From contig QLIY01000094.1 of the NCBI GenBank assembly GCA_003260075.1, positions 104,586-168,585 on the forward strand: a DNA stretch of 64,000 nucleotides, read 5' to 3'. The position numbers were made by a program, and so were the translations under genes. The stretch comes from Phallusia mammillata (taxonomy: Eukaryota; Chordata; Ascidiacea; Phlebobranchia; Ascidiidae). The notes beneath the pieces are model-generated. The model searched no databases, had not been told where the DNA came from, and saw only the letters and a list, made by a program, of their open reading frames with translations. Shown piece by piece: positions 45,301-57,135 of the stretch (position 1 is its first letter; every line of letters starts with the position of its first letter).

Positions 45301-48300
45301 CCAGACAAGCATCAAGGATGGTTAGTGCAATTTACTTAAATGCTTGTGACAACGTATATTATAATATACAAGTAATTACTTGTATTTTCACGGGATGAAC
45401 GGTTTGTAACGAAGTTAAGCGAAACCCTACACATATTGTTTTCGTCCGTATTTTTTTCTGCCCAACGCTGGTTTGTTCCATGCGTTTGGTCAAGAAAAAG
45501 TTGTAAAAACTGATTTAAACTTACACATATGCTAGTTAGTTATCCGAAGGTGTTCCTTCCAAAGTTTGACCCCGAATGAACCAGCGGTTCAGCAACAGCC
45601 CCCAAAACGTAATTTTTTTAAAACGTCTGTACTGACTAAAGTACATGATCCAGGAGTTCCATGCTTTGTCGGTGCATTGTAAAGCATTTTAAACGATTTT
45701 GTAACTCTTGGTTGGATTCACTAATTTTGCACCCCTTAATCCTGAATTATTCGTTTTTAGGATTATCAGCCCTTTAGGTCAGAAATACAAGCCCTATAAT
45801 GTGCTGCAATTTTAAACAATTAACAGATTTCTTAATGTATGTGTGGGGGGGGGGAGTGCAATTTACTTAAATGCTTGTGACAACGTATATTATAATATAC
45901 AAGTAATTACTTGTATTTTCACGGGATGAACGGTTTGTAACGAAGTTAAGCGAAACCCTACACATATTGTTTTCGTCCGTATTTTTTTCTGCCCAACGCT
46001 GGTTTGTTCCATGCGTTTGGTCAAGAAAAAGTTGTAAAAACTGATTTAAACTTACACATATGCTAGTTAGTTATCCGAAGGTGTTCCTTCCAAAGTTTGA
46101 CCCCGAATGAACCAGCGGTTCAGCAACAGCCCGGGGGGGGGGCGTGTAATTTACTAAGTGCTGGTGACAACGTAAATTACTTGTATTTTGATGGGATAAA
46201 TGGTTTGTAACGAAGTTAAGCGAAACCCTACCAGAAGGGGACACATATAGTTTTCGTCCGTATTTTTTTCTGCCCAACGCTGGTTTGTTCCATGCGTTTG
46301 GTCAAGAAAAAATGGTAAAAACTGATTTAAACTTACACATATGCTAGTTAGTTATTCCGAAGGTGCTCCTTCCAAAGTTTGACCCCGAATGAACCAGCGG
46401 TTCAGCAACAGCCCCCAAAACGTAAAATTTTTGAAACGTCTGTACTGACTAAAGTACATGATCCAGGAGTTCCATGCTTTGTCGGTGCATTGTAAAGCAT
46501 TTTAAACGATTTTGTAACTCTTGGTTGGATTCACTAATTTTGCACCCCTTAATCCTGAATTATTCGTTTTTAGGATTATCACCCCTTTAGGTCAGAAATG
46601 CAAGCCGTAATGTGCTGCAATTTTAAACAATTAACAGATTTCTTAATGTATGTGTTACTTTGTTGATTATTGTAACAAGAAATTCTATAGGGCCGTCCTC
46701 GAGTAAGTTAGAATTATTTTTGGCCACCAAATGAGTTTAAGACCTCTGGTTTATAGGCAGAGATAATTAGGTCTTTCTGTTTGTAAATTATGTTGAATAA
46801 TACAACATTCCAACAAATTATGAAATATTATCGTTTTCTAGGGGGGGGGGCTAGGGCCGTCCTCGAGTAAGTTAGAATTATTTTTGGTCAAATGAGTTTA
46901 AGACCTCTGGTTTATGGGCAGCGATAATTGAGTCTTTCTGTTTGTAAATTATATTGAATAATACAACATTCCAACAAATTATGAAATATTATCGTTTTCT
47001 ATTTTCCAGGGTCAACACAAAATCGCCAATCAGCTTTTTACGGCCATCAGTGATTCAGTGGCTTCAGAGCAACATTACTTCTGGCTCATCGCTCTCTCGG
47101 ACATCTCACTTGCCGAATCAGCAGTCTCTTTTCATTTTAACGTTTCGAATGCGACTTGGGACAAGACCAGGAACCTCGGGGAGCTTAACAAAGCAATCCA
47201 CCATTACCACAAAGCTGAAACAAGTCTTATGGTGGGTGACTTTACAGCAAATCAAATAGAGCAGCAATTCCTTCAATATATAGTAAAATCTAAATTCTCC
47301 TTCATAAATCAAAGTAAATTTTCTATGTTTTGGGAAAATCAATATTAAGTAAAAGGGCCTCGTGCAATAATTCTCTAAGGTTTTTTTATGATCTCTTGGC
47401 TCTTTTGCTAACTTCATGACACACTGAAGATGAGCGATTTTCCTTCGAAAAACATCAGCTACATTTTTCCACCCTCCTAATTGAAAGGCGTTCGCCGATT
47501 TTTCAAACAACTTCCAAAAAAGGTCACATCAAAAAGTTGTGACTGGATAATAATTCCCTTGGAATGCAGAAAACTCACTGTTTATGTGATTGTTTGTTTT
47601 CTAGGCTGCTGTAACACCGAATCACAACCTGCTATTTCAATGTGAATACATACGACTGCGTCGGGAATCGTTACAAGCGCACGCTCAACTGATAAGTGCG
47701 TGTTCACTCATCCGTACCTGCCCGCCTCCTGCCATATCAACCATGACGGGGGGAAGCCCCGGTAGTGATGGTTCCGGTTCTAATAGTGGAATACTTTTCA
47801 CACAAGTAAGCGACCCAAGTTAATATTATATTGTACAGAGACATGACCTATATTCAGGGTTGCCATCGACATGAAGCCAAAATAAGGACAACCTCAAAAT
47901 TAAATTTTTATACGAATTTAAACAAGCGTATTTGAAAATTCCTTGCATTCATACGAGCCTAACGTACGACATGCCATATTATTTCGCCACAAACAATCTG
48001 TTCCAACAACTCCTAGTTAGTAGAAAACACTTTGTGCATCTCACGACAGCTCAGATCTAGGTCTACTTTTACTGAAAATGACAAAATGACGACTCAAGTC
48101 AAAAACAAGCACATTTCTTAGAAATAAAGATAATAATTTTTTCTTAGACATATCCCTTCAAAATAGGGACTAATCTTAGAAATAACGACTGTATGCCAAC
48201 CCTGGTAATATTGTTTCTTCGTTTTTTTAGATGAAGTCTTGTGCGGAATGGTTCATGGCGGTGGACAAAAGTTACAGCAAACTTCACATGACATCGTTTG

Positions 48301-50495
48301 ATTCGGATCCACGTACTCTATCGATTATCGAGATGTGAGTACCGGTTTTTCATAGTTACTTTAAACAAAGAGATTTGGCGATCGCTTGCTGTAATGCTTG
48401 TCGAATTTCTGTATATACTCCATATGGTGTCCAGTTTTACCCTCTTATATGTTTGTATTATTGTGTTGGTTGCGATACGTGAAACACAGTCGAAGCCGGT
48501 TAATTGCATATCGGGTAGTCACCTAGTCAGTTTAATTGCAAAATGATCATAAAGTCCGACCGTAGTCATTAGTTGAGAATAGCTTCTTGATTGCATTAAA
48601 AAAGCGTACAAAAACGGTTATGCGGTTAACCAGATTCGCCTGTACAAGCTTAAAAACAACAACAAACATTTTAGTCAATATTGGTTAGCCAAATTTTATC
48701 CATGCTAGGCCAACTATAGAGTCAATAAATAAAGAGTTAAAAAATATCTTATTTATGGAAATGCAGACGAAATTTTACTAAATAGATGCATTTACTCCGC
48801 TACAATGGTTTCAAAAACGAAACCTATTCCTACCAGACGCACCGAGTTTTATTACTGGTTATTAGCAACAAGTTATATATTACCAACCACGCTTTCTTGC
48901 ACAGATTACAACAGGCTTGTTCTATTATGGCCTACGCAATAGATCTTCTGATACTTTCACGCAGGTTAGTAATGACAAGACATTAAATTTAACTAAGACT
49001 ATCTTACAATCGCGAAAAACTCGTTTTATATCATTAGCAGCCAAAATGCTTCAACCCGACAGAATTCCAACTTTGACAGCGCTGAAGAAACATCAGATGA
49101 TAATTTTTATACAAGGGTAAGTTTTTTCAAGTGGCTAAAGTATGCGAGTTATTTCTAGCAGTACTTATGTTCAAACAAAATGCAAGCAACTTTATGTGCT
49201 TGAAACATTTAAAGGCAATGCAAAACTTCTGTTCGCAATTAAGATGCTGGTCGTTCTGCTTTTGCATTGCCTTTAAATGATTCAACCTTCTTCCGTGGAA
49301 CATGAGTGAACAACTGCCACATTTTAACTGTGTCCCTCCAACAAGAATAGATTGTGCCATCGCGCAATCTTGGGGCTGCATTTTACCAAACCTTAACCTA
49401 ATTCTTGCCTTATTCAAAAAGAATCATACACAACTGATTACGAAACATAAGCGTAGAACATAATTCAATGGTTGACACTTTTAAACACCAAGAAAACTAT
49501 AACTTGACCTAAAGAGACTGACTATAAATGCAAGTTACCAAGTACAGGCATAAATAGAAAAACAACTACTAAATTTAGCTTGGGACAAATTGAATATTAA
49601 CCCTATTGTCACGTGATATCTTGCAGGCAATGAAGCGAAACTTCAGTGCAGTGATGTCGAAATTGGAGCAAGCCGTCCATGCCGATAACTTGTCTTTACC
49701 GCTATCTCATACGGTTAGTATTCATAGCAAGTGATTATTTTTTGGTAAACCTTTTTGTGAACAGTTGGCGATGTAGAAAGGCTGTTAGGATTGCAGTAGT
49801 AAATTGAAGATTTGTTAGTAATGTTTTTGACTTGACCTACTTACAGCAACATTATTCCCCAAAAAGCTGTATAATTAGGCACTCTTTTTTGCTTATCTAA
49901 GGTGCTTTATTTAAACAAAAGCTAAACTCAGGCATTACTAGTTGATCGAATCCTTGTTTAAGCCGTAAGCCATTTAATGTTTTTTTACACATCAGTGTAA
50001 AATTGACCCTCGACTGAACGATTGCCGGTTGTTAGTTTGCTTCTTATGTTTTGCAGCATACCGAGTGCCTGATGCAATGTTCATCCCTGTTGCTCTCAAC
50101 GCCTCACTCTTTCCCACGCTATTTCTACCAAAGTTTACAGACAACTAATATTAAGGTGGGACGTGTTTCAACTGTGAACATTCTTAACAGAAACTTGATA
50201 TATCATAATTTGTTCCAGTTACCACCGGGAAGTGTAAATAATGACTGTCGAAATGGTGGCGTAAAATAACTTCAGAATAGGTGCAAACTTGGCCGAATGG
50301 TTCAGGGCGCCTTATACGAAAAACTGATCGGGATTCGTCCCCGAAAGCGCCCTTGACTTGAGCCCTTCAAGGTTTACTAAAAACAAAATTGCTAGTGATG
50401 TGGAATAAAAGGTGGACGTTTTATTACGCAGACGTTTCGACAAGAACACAGTGAAATAATGAAGAAGCAAAACAATCGTGTTGATAAAAAAAACA

Positions 50496-50527
<32 letters not shown>

Positions 50528-51723
50528 ATTGTATTTTAAAAGTTGTCGTCTCCTGGTTAGCCTAAGGATTCACAAATCAAAATATTTTAGAGGGGTTATC
50601 ATTACCAGCTTAAGATAATTCGTTTTAACCGTTTTTTCAGCTTGCCATATCCCCTGGTCAGCGCTTTAACAAGGCACCAGTGACCGTGGAAATCAACCAG
50701 CGTCTCGCACTCAAAGTGGAAGGCGTCGTCCAGCACACGTCGGCTACGTCACACGACGATGACGTCATCATGAATGTGCGTGACGACGAGCGGAAAGAGG
50801 GACGCAGTAAGTTCAGGGAGGTTAGCCGGGTAAAGCTGGTCGTCGCGAAGTCGAATCAAGGTCAAACGAAGGTCAACAACGTAAAGGTGAGAACTTTCTT
50901 TTCGTAGTATTGTATTTTTGTTGAAACAAATTATTGTTGTCTGTTTGCAAGAGTTTTTTATTCTCTTATTTTTTGCTTTTTTAGATATCTGAATCTGATG
51001 GTGACCTGGAACAAATTGTGGAACCCCACAACGATTATTTCAGCACTCAGTTCGTGATCAGCTTTCCCGTCGCAGGTTAGAAACAATTTGATATTGTGGC
51101 GCATGTTTGGGAAAAGTTTTTTTCGGTTTAAACCGCCAAGACAAAAGACCAGTTTATAAGATTTTTTATATTTTTTGCTACATTTTTTTGGGTTACGTGT
51201 CATACAAAGGCTAATTTGTAGCAAAATTTACTTTGCAAATAGACAGTTTGGTACGGGAAATATGACCTGTGAAGTTGAAAAAGGCCCAGCTTTGAATTAT
51301 CTTTTTATGGTTTACCCATGTAGTATATTAGGAAGGAATGAAAATCTCTTGGATTGATATAAGTAAGGAATTTGTCGAAATAGGTTGTGAACCACTGCCC
51401 TAACTAATTCTTGCATAGTTGCCAAACAACTTATAGACTTCATGTCTGACACACATCTGAATATTTTGGTCCCGTATCGCTACTATACCTTTACACTTTC
51501 AGGCTTGTACACAGTGGTGGTTGAAGCTGGTGTAAAAGACAGTGACGGGGTATGGTGGAAAACCGGCCCAAAGGAAAACATCCTAATCAAGGCTTATGAC
51601 GACAATGTAAGGATCCAACAACAGCAACAACAACAACAGCAATCGTCACAGGCTGCTGAACCATCCAACCAGTTTGCAAGCTTAATGTCGCTGCGAGAAC
51701 AGTCGCGTACACCTTTGCCTTAG
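39374..51723 (+). CDS. INTS7: Integrator complex subunit 7
   Basis: Integrator cleaves nascent snRNA and other Pol II transcripts in the nucleus; INTS7 is a HEAT/ARM-repeat scaffold subunit. Twenty-three exons give 1,027 aa (human 962): 39374-39425, 39531-39660, 39880-40026, 40490-40674, 41011-41081, 41153-41281, 41533-41667, 42240-42345 (copy 41738-41843), 42394-42486, 43059-43282, 43782-43942, 44189-44294, 45183-45320, 47010-47231, 47605-47805, 48231-48334, 48905-48964, 49041-49116, 49627-49713, 50057-50155, 50641-50886, 50985-51075, 51503-51723. The lengths sum to a multiple of three. Family signatures: DANSALIELDKGLRASKVGE, PFPILINSAFLKLADTFRTG, MLGSVSCMISEKKNAHHSI, FYRIARQASRM, QRLALKVEGVVQH, EPHNDYFSTQF and the Gln-rich C-terminus. 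Exons 3, 8 and 13 occur in two copies across poly-G runs. Introns carry hAT-like elements and SINEs. AATAAA at 51762. Confidence 0.95.
39651..39939 (+). repeat. duplicated INTS7 exon 3 start split by poly-G (39793-39802)
   Basis: The end of exon 2, the intron and the first ~60 bp of exon 3 (NNFIRLCILRVAQQSTKHLD) occur twice. The left copy (39732-39792) stops at the run; the right copy is complete. Confidence 0.85.
40124..40303. mobile_element. short hAT-like element in INTS7 intron 3
   Basis: Termini CAGTGGTGGGATTCAAAT and GAATTCCACCACTG. Flanks GTTACAAG/GTGACAAA agree at 6 of 8. The body contains AGCCGGTTCT and its inverse. Confidence 0.7.
41668..42780 (+). repeat. duplicated INTS7 exon 8 region split by poly-G (42167-42178)
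   Basis: The exon AYKLSTLSNSLKREILRV and about 400 bp of following sequence are present twice. The left copy also lacks most of exon 9 (only ACAATGTTTGTGAAATGATT remains), so the right copy represents the complete allele. Confidence 0.8.
44305..44545 (+). repeat. partial duplication split by poly-G (44484-44493)
   Basis: ACACTGTTCCAAAACGCCGA and ACACTGTCCCAAAACGCCGA begin related copies either side of a SINE and the run, in an INTS7 intron. Confidence 0.65.
44361..44450 (+). repeat. tRNA-derived SINE with long variable arm
   Basis: TGGCTGAATGGTTAATGGCG (A-box) and GGGTTCGAATCCCG (B-box), separated by a long insert, look like a Leu/Ser-type tRNA. Related copies: 44640-44760 and 50288-50365. 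No proper cloverleaf was found, so a SINE is preferred over a tRNA gene. Confidence 0.6.
44545..44810 (+). repeat. SINE copy: head repeat plus tRNA-like part
   Basis: CAAAGTTTGCAAATTACCCA and GGTGGCGCAAAGAGCATTAA (shared with 13490-13610) precede AACTTGGCCGAATGG, the tRNA-like segment. A poly-G run (44737-44747) replaces the B-box region. Confidence 0.6.
44961..45282 (+). repeat. duplicated INTS7 exon 13 split by poly-G (45116-45126)
   Basis: The acceptor and exon SLLCVLLFMTHWEDGSLIDG are present twice (45017-45115 truncated, 45183-45320 complete). There are silent and intronic differences only, as expected for alleles. Confidence 0.85.
45321..46656 (+). repeat. triplicated intron block with two poly-G joins
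   Basis: Copy A 45321-45844, copy B 45855-46132 (apparently identical to A by eye) and copy C 46143-46656 (diverged, with indels) are separated by G runs 45845-45854 and 46133-46142. All are in the intron after INTS7 exon 13. Confidence 0.85.
46689..47001 (+). repeat. direct duplication split by poly-G (46841-46850)
   Basis: GGGCCGTCCTCGAGTAAGTT begins both copies, which end TATTATCGTTTTCTA just before INTS7 exon 14. Confidence 0.85.
47855..48204. mobile_element. hAT-like element (family CAGGGTTGCCA), reverse copy
   Basis: Termini CAGGGTTGCCA and TGCCAACCCTG. AAATAAGGACAA motifs are the reverse complement of those at 2633-3011. The target duplication is eroded. Ends 26 bp before INTS7 exon 16. 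Confidence 0.75.
50288..50365 (+). repeat. tRNA-like SINE fragment
   Basis: AACTTGGCCGAATGGTTCAG then GGGATTCGTCCCCG, related to 44361-44450, in an INTS7 intron. Confidence 0.5.
50497..50525 (+). repeat. 29-base poly-G run
   Basis: Intronic G run in INTS7 without a visible flanking duplication. Confidence 0.9.
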
Positions 51724-54413
51724 CGCACCACAAACAGTAGTTTGGTACCTATGCGAGTGTAAATAAAGTAATGTTAACTGGCAACAATTGTGTTTTAGCG
51801 CCTGAGACATAGACTGAAGTTGTTGAATAGATCAGTAGTTCTCAAACTGTGCGTCGCGACGTCCCAGTGCGTCTTTTCAATTTTCCAAGGGCGTCGCAGA
51901 ATAGTTCAGTTTCGTGGCTTTTTGATGTTGTACCAATAAACTTTAATAATAAGTGTCCTCATTAACTTTCATTTGCTGGGGCGTCGCAAGTCCAGAAAAC
52001 TTTTTCAGGGGCGTCGCAACAAAAAAAGTTAGAGAACCACTGGAATAGATGGTCGAGCGGATACCGCAACCACCTAGTGCGCCATAGAGCGTGGGTTTCT
52101 AATCTTGTCTTTCCATAAGCAAATCTTAAACGACACAGCACCAACCCAATGGAACTAGAAGGGAATTAAAAGTCGCAACCTCCTTAAGAATCCAGTGTAC
52201 TTTAGAAAAACAGGGAGCGCGACGGCGGATCGTATCGCATTGAAGCGGTGCCCGCCCACCGAGGTTAAAAAAAAGTTACATGTAACGCGTTGATGCCGTA
52301 TTTCAGAAATATAACGAAACGTAGCTTTTTTTAACAGAGGCTTTGTTCCAACGTTTACGAAAACATTACTATCACGTTAGAGTCATTTTTTACCGATAAA
52401 ATAACTTAAATGAAAAGTTATTTGCTACATTATAGGACACATTAAATACACAACACAAAAAGGTTGTTCAACAAACTTGCCTCTAGAATCACGCTTTTAC
52501 GTATGACTTGTGTATTGGTTGGTGTAAACACATTGAACAAAAAACATCACAAACAATTAGAACTTAACACAGCTGACAAACAACTCGAAAAATTGACAAA
52601 AATGTACAGCTCTCAATGGCTTAACGCACAAAAATGGAAAACACAGTAATTCAAGTACTAATATTTGTCCATTAAAAAGGGGTTGGATGTTCGCTATAGG
52701 GTATGAGTAAATTTAAGTAACACATGTTTTATACATTTGCCACAAATGTGTACAGGGTGCTACCACATCAGGCAACCGTTATTGGGAAAAAGAAATCGTA
52801 TTACAGCGCGGTGCGACAAAGCAGAAATATATTACGCTAGTACTTTTCGGTAACTTAAACGTACGTAAATAATTGAGATTCAGGGTGCATTGCATTGAGT
52901 TATGGTGCAATAACTGCTGCTAAATGTCAACTAACATTCGGCAAACACAGAAACTGTCACGTGAAATAGAATGACTTAGGCCAACAGTATTTGTAACACA
53001 ACCAACCAGGAAGTAGATACGTGCCATTTAAAATCGCTGGCCGCTGTGACCAAACAGTAGATTCGGTGGTAGGAATGTCATGTGATATTGGCATGGCATG
53101 TCCGTGGTTTTAAAAACTTGTGAGCAAATTGCAAGTTGTAATTACTTTGTTGCTGACTGAGTGACTTTGCATTCTTAACATATTTTTAAAACAGAGTAAT
53201 AATAATTTCGAGTAACTAAAACATCATTGCAGACAGCATATGACAGTACAGCATACCACTTGTACAAATTCCAAGCAACTCATTTAAGAAATCGACTATC
53301 CTAATTTGCATTGCATCGAAAAAGTTAACAAACACAAAAAATACAGCAATACATTAAATTGTAAAGAGTACAATTGTTGGTACTTGTACATAGCCATGGA
53401 TATTAAATCATATAATCAATTAAACAGCTCATTTTAGTTGAAATACATTTTAGAGGATTATGGTTTACACAGTATCATGAAAAATGTGTTCAGTTGCAAA
53501 CAACAGTTTTGGTGAGGTTTTATTGTAACAACTAAATAAAGTGTTTTCTGCCACACTCTTTACTCTAAAAAAGTATTTAGTTACTCGGAAAAAAATCATT
53601 TGGGTTGCAGCGCAGTTAACATGATCTCCATTAAATGAATTTGAACAACTCTCACTGATTGTGCTTAATAAGTCAGGGCTAAACACAAAAATTGAAACAC
53701 GGAAAAAAAACAGTACAACCTCGCTATAAAGATGGCTAAAATTTACAAACAAAAGTTTTTGCCAAAAAAAGGAACAACAAAAATTTTTTTGATGAGATTT
53801 GAAATGGGGTAAAGTGTGAAAAGAGAAGGGAGCCCAAAAATAACAGTATTGCGCAAAATAAAATGGTGTTTTGCTCGCGACAAACAAAAGCAGACACATT
53901 TATTTTCACAGTAGTATTTTACATTAGCAATACATACACAAATTGCCACACTGTGTTACTGTTAAATGCAGTGAAAGCCACCACAAAACCTGAGAAACAC
54001 TTTTGACACAGTAACTCTATCCAAAACAACAGGTATGCTCAGCAATTATGTAATGGCAATATTCAGTTGTATAATATTAAGGAAAGTCTGTCAAGAGCCA
54101 GTACACAGTGCTAAGTACAGCTGTTATATAAGCTTATCTTTTTAAATGGTCAAAACAGTGATTTTGTTGTTGTTAACTGTTACATCGTGAATGTAGGATG
54201 GTATTTTATTTGGAAATCACACGGCTTAAACATTTACACAAACAAAAAATGGTTTATGACTGAGTAACAGTCACAGAAAACTGGGACCGAATGAAAACTT
54301 CATTCAAAAATGCATAAGCAGGCAATATTTTTTCAATGCAAAGAGCATACCTGATGTTTTAGCATTGCCCATGATACAAGGGCAAGATATTTTGAATTGG
54401 AAAACACTGGACT
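51724..54413. other. spacer and 3' UTRs between INTS7 and RNASET2
   Basis: Convergent gene ends. Holds the INTS7 poly(A) signal (51762), a hAT-like element (51833-52042), a tRNA-like fragment (52045-52115: GGTCGAGCGGATACCGC and GGGTTTCTAATC) and a minus-strand poly(A) signal for RNASET2 (TTTATT on +, 54205-54210). Open frames at 52464-52649 and 53465-53949 show no recognisable domain. Confidence 0.55.
51833..52042. mobile_element. non-autonomous hAT-like element, 210 bp
   Basis: Termini CAGTAGTTCTCAAACTG and AGTTAGAGAACCACTG with the perfect 8-bp duplication GAATAGAT (51825-51832 and 52043-52050). Internal GGGCGTCGCA repeats. Confidence 0.88.
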
Positions 54414-57135
54414 TTAAACGTTGTATTGCAGTGGCAGATATTGCACAGGAATTGATTCAGAGCAGTCTTCGAAACTGGGGTTATAGGGAATACTATCCCA
54501 GGATGGTCGGAACTTCAAATGCCTAACACGTCGAGTTTGAACACAATCAATTGGTGTAAAATCCTTTTTTAGGCAAATTTCCACTTGGATTACAGCTTGT
54601 TCTTGCCTGTCCTGCAAAAAAATATTCTGGTTTTATGGTAAATTGATGGCAACTGTATTTAAAACAACATTTTCAATGTATGTGGTTGAAACCAGCCAAG
54701 CGGTAAAGGTCCACCATCGAGCTCACTGCTTTATTGTATCTTTTATCCCACTTGTTTGACTTGGGAAGTTGATGACCTTAACTTTGCCTCTTTGGGTTCC
54801 ACTGGGTTAGAACAATGATGTTCAAGTTTCTTAATCAGGAATATAAAAGGGGCCAACACAGAAATTAAACCCAAAGGCAGTTGAGATAACCACTGTGCCA
54901 TCTTGACATTGTTGAACACAAATTGCAGTATTCATTGCTATGTAAAGCCAGCAAAATCCAGAAGACATTTGTCACAAACAAAACACACACATATATATAT
55001 ATATGCAACTAGCATCCAACTAGATGCCAAATATAATCTTACATGCAGAAAAACTACAAACCTTAGAATATATACATTGTATTTTCATGTGAGTGTTGGT
55101 TGTTGATTGAATGGCTTTTCTGAAATCACTGAACTGAAATACAACAACAAACATGTAATGTAAAGTTGGCAAGAGTATGAAAAACATGAAAAAGTGCTAA
55201 CCTTGTATGGTGAAGTGAAAGGCACAATGTTCTGTTTGGCAAGAATCCTGAAACGAAATACATATTTAATGTAACAAATAGTTTCAATTCAGTTTTTTGC
55301 CTTACGCTTTAAAATCGAAGAGCCGGTTAAACTTGAGTCCTTGGGCAAAATACTTGTACTCTGTATCCATGGTTGGAAGTGACATTGCACATGTTCCATG
55401 TTTTACCCATTCATGTTTCCTATGAAAAGAATATAGAGGTTAAGAGATGAACCGATGTGTTTTTTAAGGCTGGTACAGATTATCAGTACTTAGTAGCTGA
55501 GAAATGATATTTAAAGCAAATATTTTATTTGCAGTCGAAGGTCCACATTCTTTCTTTTTTAAAGGCAAAAACCTCCAATGTTGTTTACAATGTGAATGTA
55601 GGACAGAGTAAAAAAATTGTAGTTTTAAGGTCATGCTTCGCTTTTAGTGTATAAATATTAAGGAACATAAGTGCGTAAAATAGAATTAACGCAAGTCCTA
55701 TCAGGGCATCAGAGCTTTTGACGTAGATTTGCCTTGTTACCAATCAGCAATAGCTAATGCTCAAGACAGAGTTGAACCAATCAAAAACAACATGGTTACA
55801 ACCGTGTTGTTTATCGATGGTCAATGACAAAAAGGCTGATACCGAAAGCTAAAAAACACTTTTATAAACAATGACATAGTGGAATATATATACCTTTTTA
55901 ATGAGACAAGTTTTTGTAACTTACCAAAAACTGCACTTTGATTCATCTAAGATCAAGTTTGGCCAGTAAGTTGTGAGTTCAGGTTCAAGGCTCTGAAGTA
56001 CAAAGGCTCAAAATCATGTATGTTCTTCAAATACATTAAAATATCAAACCTACCGCAACTTCTGTCTCTTTAAATGGATAGGAGTTATTGCAATAAAAGG
56101 GTCCCTCGTCACCAATTCTGCTTGGCCTAAAAATGTGTTGTATTGGAGTTGAATTAAGCAGTGTCCAAATACTTTGTTTTAAGCTTTATTTTTTATGCTT
56201 GGTGCACAGATATGTAGCAATGTAATGATCAACTTTAAAACAGTGTAACAGCTGCATTATGTGACAATCACCAAGAGCTAGATCACTATAAATGAAGCGT
56301 TTTATTAAACGCTTTTGACAAAAATGTAAATAAAACCAGTCAAAAGCTGATTTTTATGTACATCACTTATAAAGAAAACAAGCTAATGCAACCATGCTAA
56401 CAGTAAGATACTTGTTGCTTATCCAAACAAACACACAGTTAATTTTATACATGTTGTACTGGCACAAAGCATTCGCCTGTATCTTAAAAATAAAACCCAC
56501 CAAATTCCATGAATAGTCCAAGTTTTTACTTTTCTTTCCATGAAGCAAGTCTCCCCGCGTGTATTCTAGAAATACATACACTAACTATGAAAATATCATA
56601 CCATATAGTAGCGAAATAGTTATATGGTGCTAAACCACTTAGGGGGCAGTTACCAGTTTTTAAGTGCTTTTTGTAGGAGTGTCAACAGTCAACACAACTA
56701 TTGCAATGCAGGCCTTCTGCTTTTACACAAAAGTTAGATCAAACCATACAAAAAATGCCTAAGCAAAGAAACAACACAGATAAAAACCTATGCTTTTTTG
56801 TTTTTCTTTCATTGTCCTACAGCCATATAATAGCTATCTAAAGTAATTTATTTTTCCTCTTGGCTGAGAAACAAAATACCAAGTACCATAAACAAACAAT
56901 CTTATGAGTTATGATAAGTCGGATCACTCCCTTTATTAGTACCGATCTGCTATAAACTTATGATTAACCAACCGCTTTTGTTTCTTACATTGATATCAAC
57001 ACAGGAAGCTTGTGGCCACTGTTGAGTAAAGATCAGGAAGTCCCACTGACTTGTCTTGTGCTGAAGAATTCCAAACATGCAAATAAAAGCCATCAAAAAC
57101 ATAATTTGCAACAGAGTTTGTGTGTACGACTTCAT
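54414..57135 (-). CDS. RNASET2: Ribonuclease T2, secreted/lysosomal
   Basis: Endoribonuclease of the T2 family (acid RNase of lysosomes or secretions). Eight exons give 260 aa (human 256): 56989-57135, 56501-56565, 56054-56126, 55925-55992, 55306-55419, 55202-55247, 55062-55133, 54414-54611; phases agree. The N-terminus MKSYTQTLLQIMFLMAFICM is a signal peptide. Catalytic motif CAS I is TWTIHGIWP (His present; Ile instead of Leu), split over exons 2 and 3. CAS II is KHEWVKHGTCA in exon 5, with both His, Glu and Lys retained. GPFYCNNSYPF, TYWPN and the C-terminal QVEICLKKDF match the family. All catalytic residues are visible, so an active enzyme is expected. CEP43 lies upstream on the same strand; its stop is 625 bp before this ATG. 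Confidence 0.94.

Noticed and set aside
53465-53949. Minus-strand frames rich in Phe, Leu and Cys downstream of RNASET2
   Set aside because: The composition reflects A-rich plus-strand sequence in a probable 3' UTR; no recognisable domain.
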